Shown here one piece after another: positions 63,201 to 64,000 of a DNA stretch of 64,000 nt. Position 1 is the stretch's first letter; each line of letters begins with the position of its first letter. The stretch lies in contig NC_135240.1 of NCBI RefSeq assembly GCF_947623445.1, positions 28,396,001 to 28,460,000 of the forward strand. Direction: 5' to 3'. A program made the position numbers and the translations under genes. Source of the DNA: Clavelina lepadiformis (lineage: Eukaryota > Chordata > Ascidiacea > Aplousobranchia > Clavelinidae). The notes below the pieces were generated by a model, which did no database searches, was not told where the DNA came from, and saw only the letters and a list, made by a program, of their open reading frames with translations.

Positions 63201-63747
63201 AAATGCATGGAAATTGAACAATAATGGATATTACTATTCAGCTAGAAGAGCCACAAAACACATGTCGCGAGCCGCAAGTTGCCCAACTTTGTCATAGAAG
63301 CTTAAACTCACCGATAACTTGAAAGCTCCTGACCACGTCCGATCTCGCCAGAGCGTGATTCTGTTTCCTGTTCAAAACTTGTGCGTTGCGCTTCGATGGC
63401 TTTTTGTTATGATAGAGCCTCAGCATGTGCTGGGGGGACTTTTCCAGATATTCATCTCCGCTTGTTTCGGACGCTGAAGAGTGAATTTGTTCTAGAACGC
63501 GCTGATGAAACTTCCTCATATGCTCCGGGACGATTTCTGAGCCACCTATGATGTATTTGCTGCCAATCACGGGCGAAGATGGCGCTTGCGGCTGGATTTC
63601 GTGCCTCTGAAGTCGGCGAGCTCCAACAACTTCTTCCGATACTTCCGACTGCTCTGTTGACCTCTCCGGTTGATAACAATTGGCGCTGGTTATCAAAATG
63701 GCGACGAATATTAGCGGTGCGATGTTTGTTGAAACACCATCAGCCAT
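60244..63747 (-). CDS. NODAL: NODAL, TGF-beta family ligand
   Basis: Secreted ligand for ActRI/ActRII with EGF-CFC co-receptor; in chordates it patterns mesendoderm, neural tissue and left-right asymmetry. Three exons: 63747-63312, 62291-62057 and 61132-60244; 519 residues, longer than vertebrate nodal (about 350). Signal peptide at residues 1-24 (LIFVAILITSANC). The propeptide continues through exon 2 (KKFVLIFDTSAVFEQER). The ligand domain at about 417-519 has seven cysteines in the family spacing: HCRRVDFEIDFEAIGWGDWI, RCEGQC, QPCC, ECGCR. YPKRYNAFRCEGQC and NHAYMQSLL are nodal-type rather than BMP-type. Several furin-like sites exist: RTKR (~258), RSRR/SSRR (~291-295) and TKRR (~312), so the mature end is unsure. 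Intron 1 contains a hAT-like element and intron 2 an M2 element. Confidence 0.94.
61478..61598. mobile_element. MITE-like element in NODAL intron 2, family M2
   Basis: Rich in GAGTCAAAGTC and GACTCGACTT words, with inverted ends GTTGTAATGA / GTTACAACC. Relative of 6800-7124 in DCAF10. Non-coding. Confidence 0.55.
63103..63291. mobile_element. hAT-like MITE in NODAL intron 1
   Basis: Starts CAGGGGTAGGCAAACT and ends AGTTGCCCAACTTTG, imperfect inverted repeats of the common CAGGGGTNGGCAA hAT type; the inner GAGCCGCAAGTTGCCC is also typical. It is flanked by TCTTAGAA and TCATAGAA, an 8 bp target duplication with one mismatch. 189 bp and non-coding. The duplication ends 12 bp from the exon 1 boundary. 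Confidence 0.8.
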
Positions 63748-64000
63748 TTTTTAGCAATTTTATATAGTTTTAAAATATTTGATCCAGCAGATCCTATTTC
63801 TTTCTGAAAACTAAACTGCTTTGTTGCATCGACTTGAAACAATATTTAGGAAATAATTTATCATTACAAACCAATAAGAAATTCTAAGCCCGATATTTCG
63901 AAGTTCTGGTAAAAGCAATAAAATTGTTCATCCTATGTCACTTAACCTGTCCCTAAGACTGCTCAGTTTAATACAATTTAAAGCTGCGCTTGCTTGGAGC
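63748..64000 (-). promoter_or_regulatory. Start of the NODAL upstream region
   Basis: The 253 bp before the ATG should hold the 5' UTR and the proximal promoter. The sequence is AT-rich, and I can point to no certain TATA box or factor site. Confidence 0.3.

Overview
The window is eukaryotic nuclear DNA from an invertebrate chordate, most likely a solitary ascidian (tunicate) of the Ciona or Phallusia kind. The grounds are compact multi-exon genes with mostly 50-700 bp GT-AG introns, AT-rich spacers full of short non-autonomous repeats, a nodal gene, and single-copy genes that match vertebrate families one to one. The species cannot be named from the sequence alone. No prokaryotic features, CRISPR arrays, rRNA, recognisable tRNA or retroviral genes were seen.

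Layout from left to right: MOSPD2 (minus, 5' part, runs off the left edge); DCAF10 (plus) followed closely by TRMT44 (plus), possibly an operon-like pair; a 21-exon HEAT-repeat gene resembling HEATR4 (minus); an 11-exon ankyrin-repeat gene (plus); the MYST acetyltransferase KAT7/HBO1 (minus); an unrecognised 4-exon gene (minus); a repeat-rich stretch (32.3-37.0 kb) with a ~760 bp direct duplication, a hAT-like element and a decayed or uncertain plus-strand gene; an SLC6 transporter of the SLC6A15/A17 type (plus); a four-SH3 adaptor like SH3D19 (minus); ACSF3 (plus); DNAJB12/14 (plus); and NODAL (minus) at the right end.

The exon chains were built by hand from homology to remembered families, GT-AG (once GC-AG) sites and phase bookkeeping; in every main gene the exon lengths close to an open frame. 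Neighbouring genes do not form one pathway. They are ordinary housekeeping, ciliary/adaptor and developmental genes: ER contact sites, ubiquitin ligase adaptor, tRNA methylation, histone acetylation, amino-acid transport, mitochondrial fatty-acid activation, ER chaperoning and left-right/mesoderm signalling.

The most interesting extras are a stop-free 90 bp intron in KAT7 whose ends share an 8 bp repeat; a nodal precursor with a long, very basic linker and a hAT-like element 11 bp inside its first 5' splice site; a recent-looking duplication ending just upstream of the SLC6 promoter; several families of small repeats lodged in introns; and a strong excess of the palindrome TGACGTCA, two copies of which overlap stop codons. 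I found no convincing undescribed multi-gene system.
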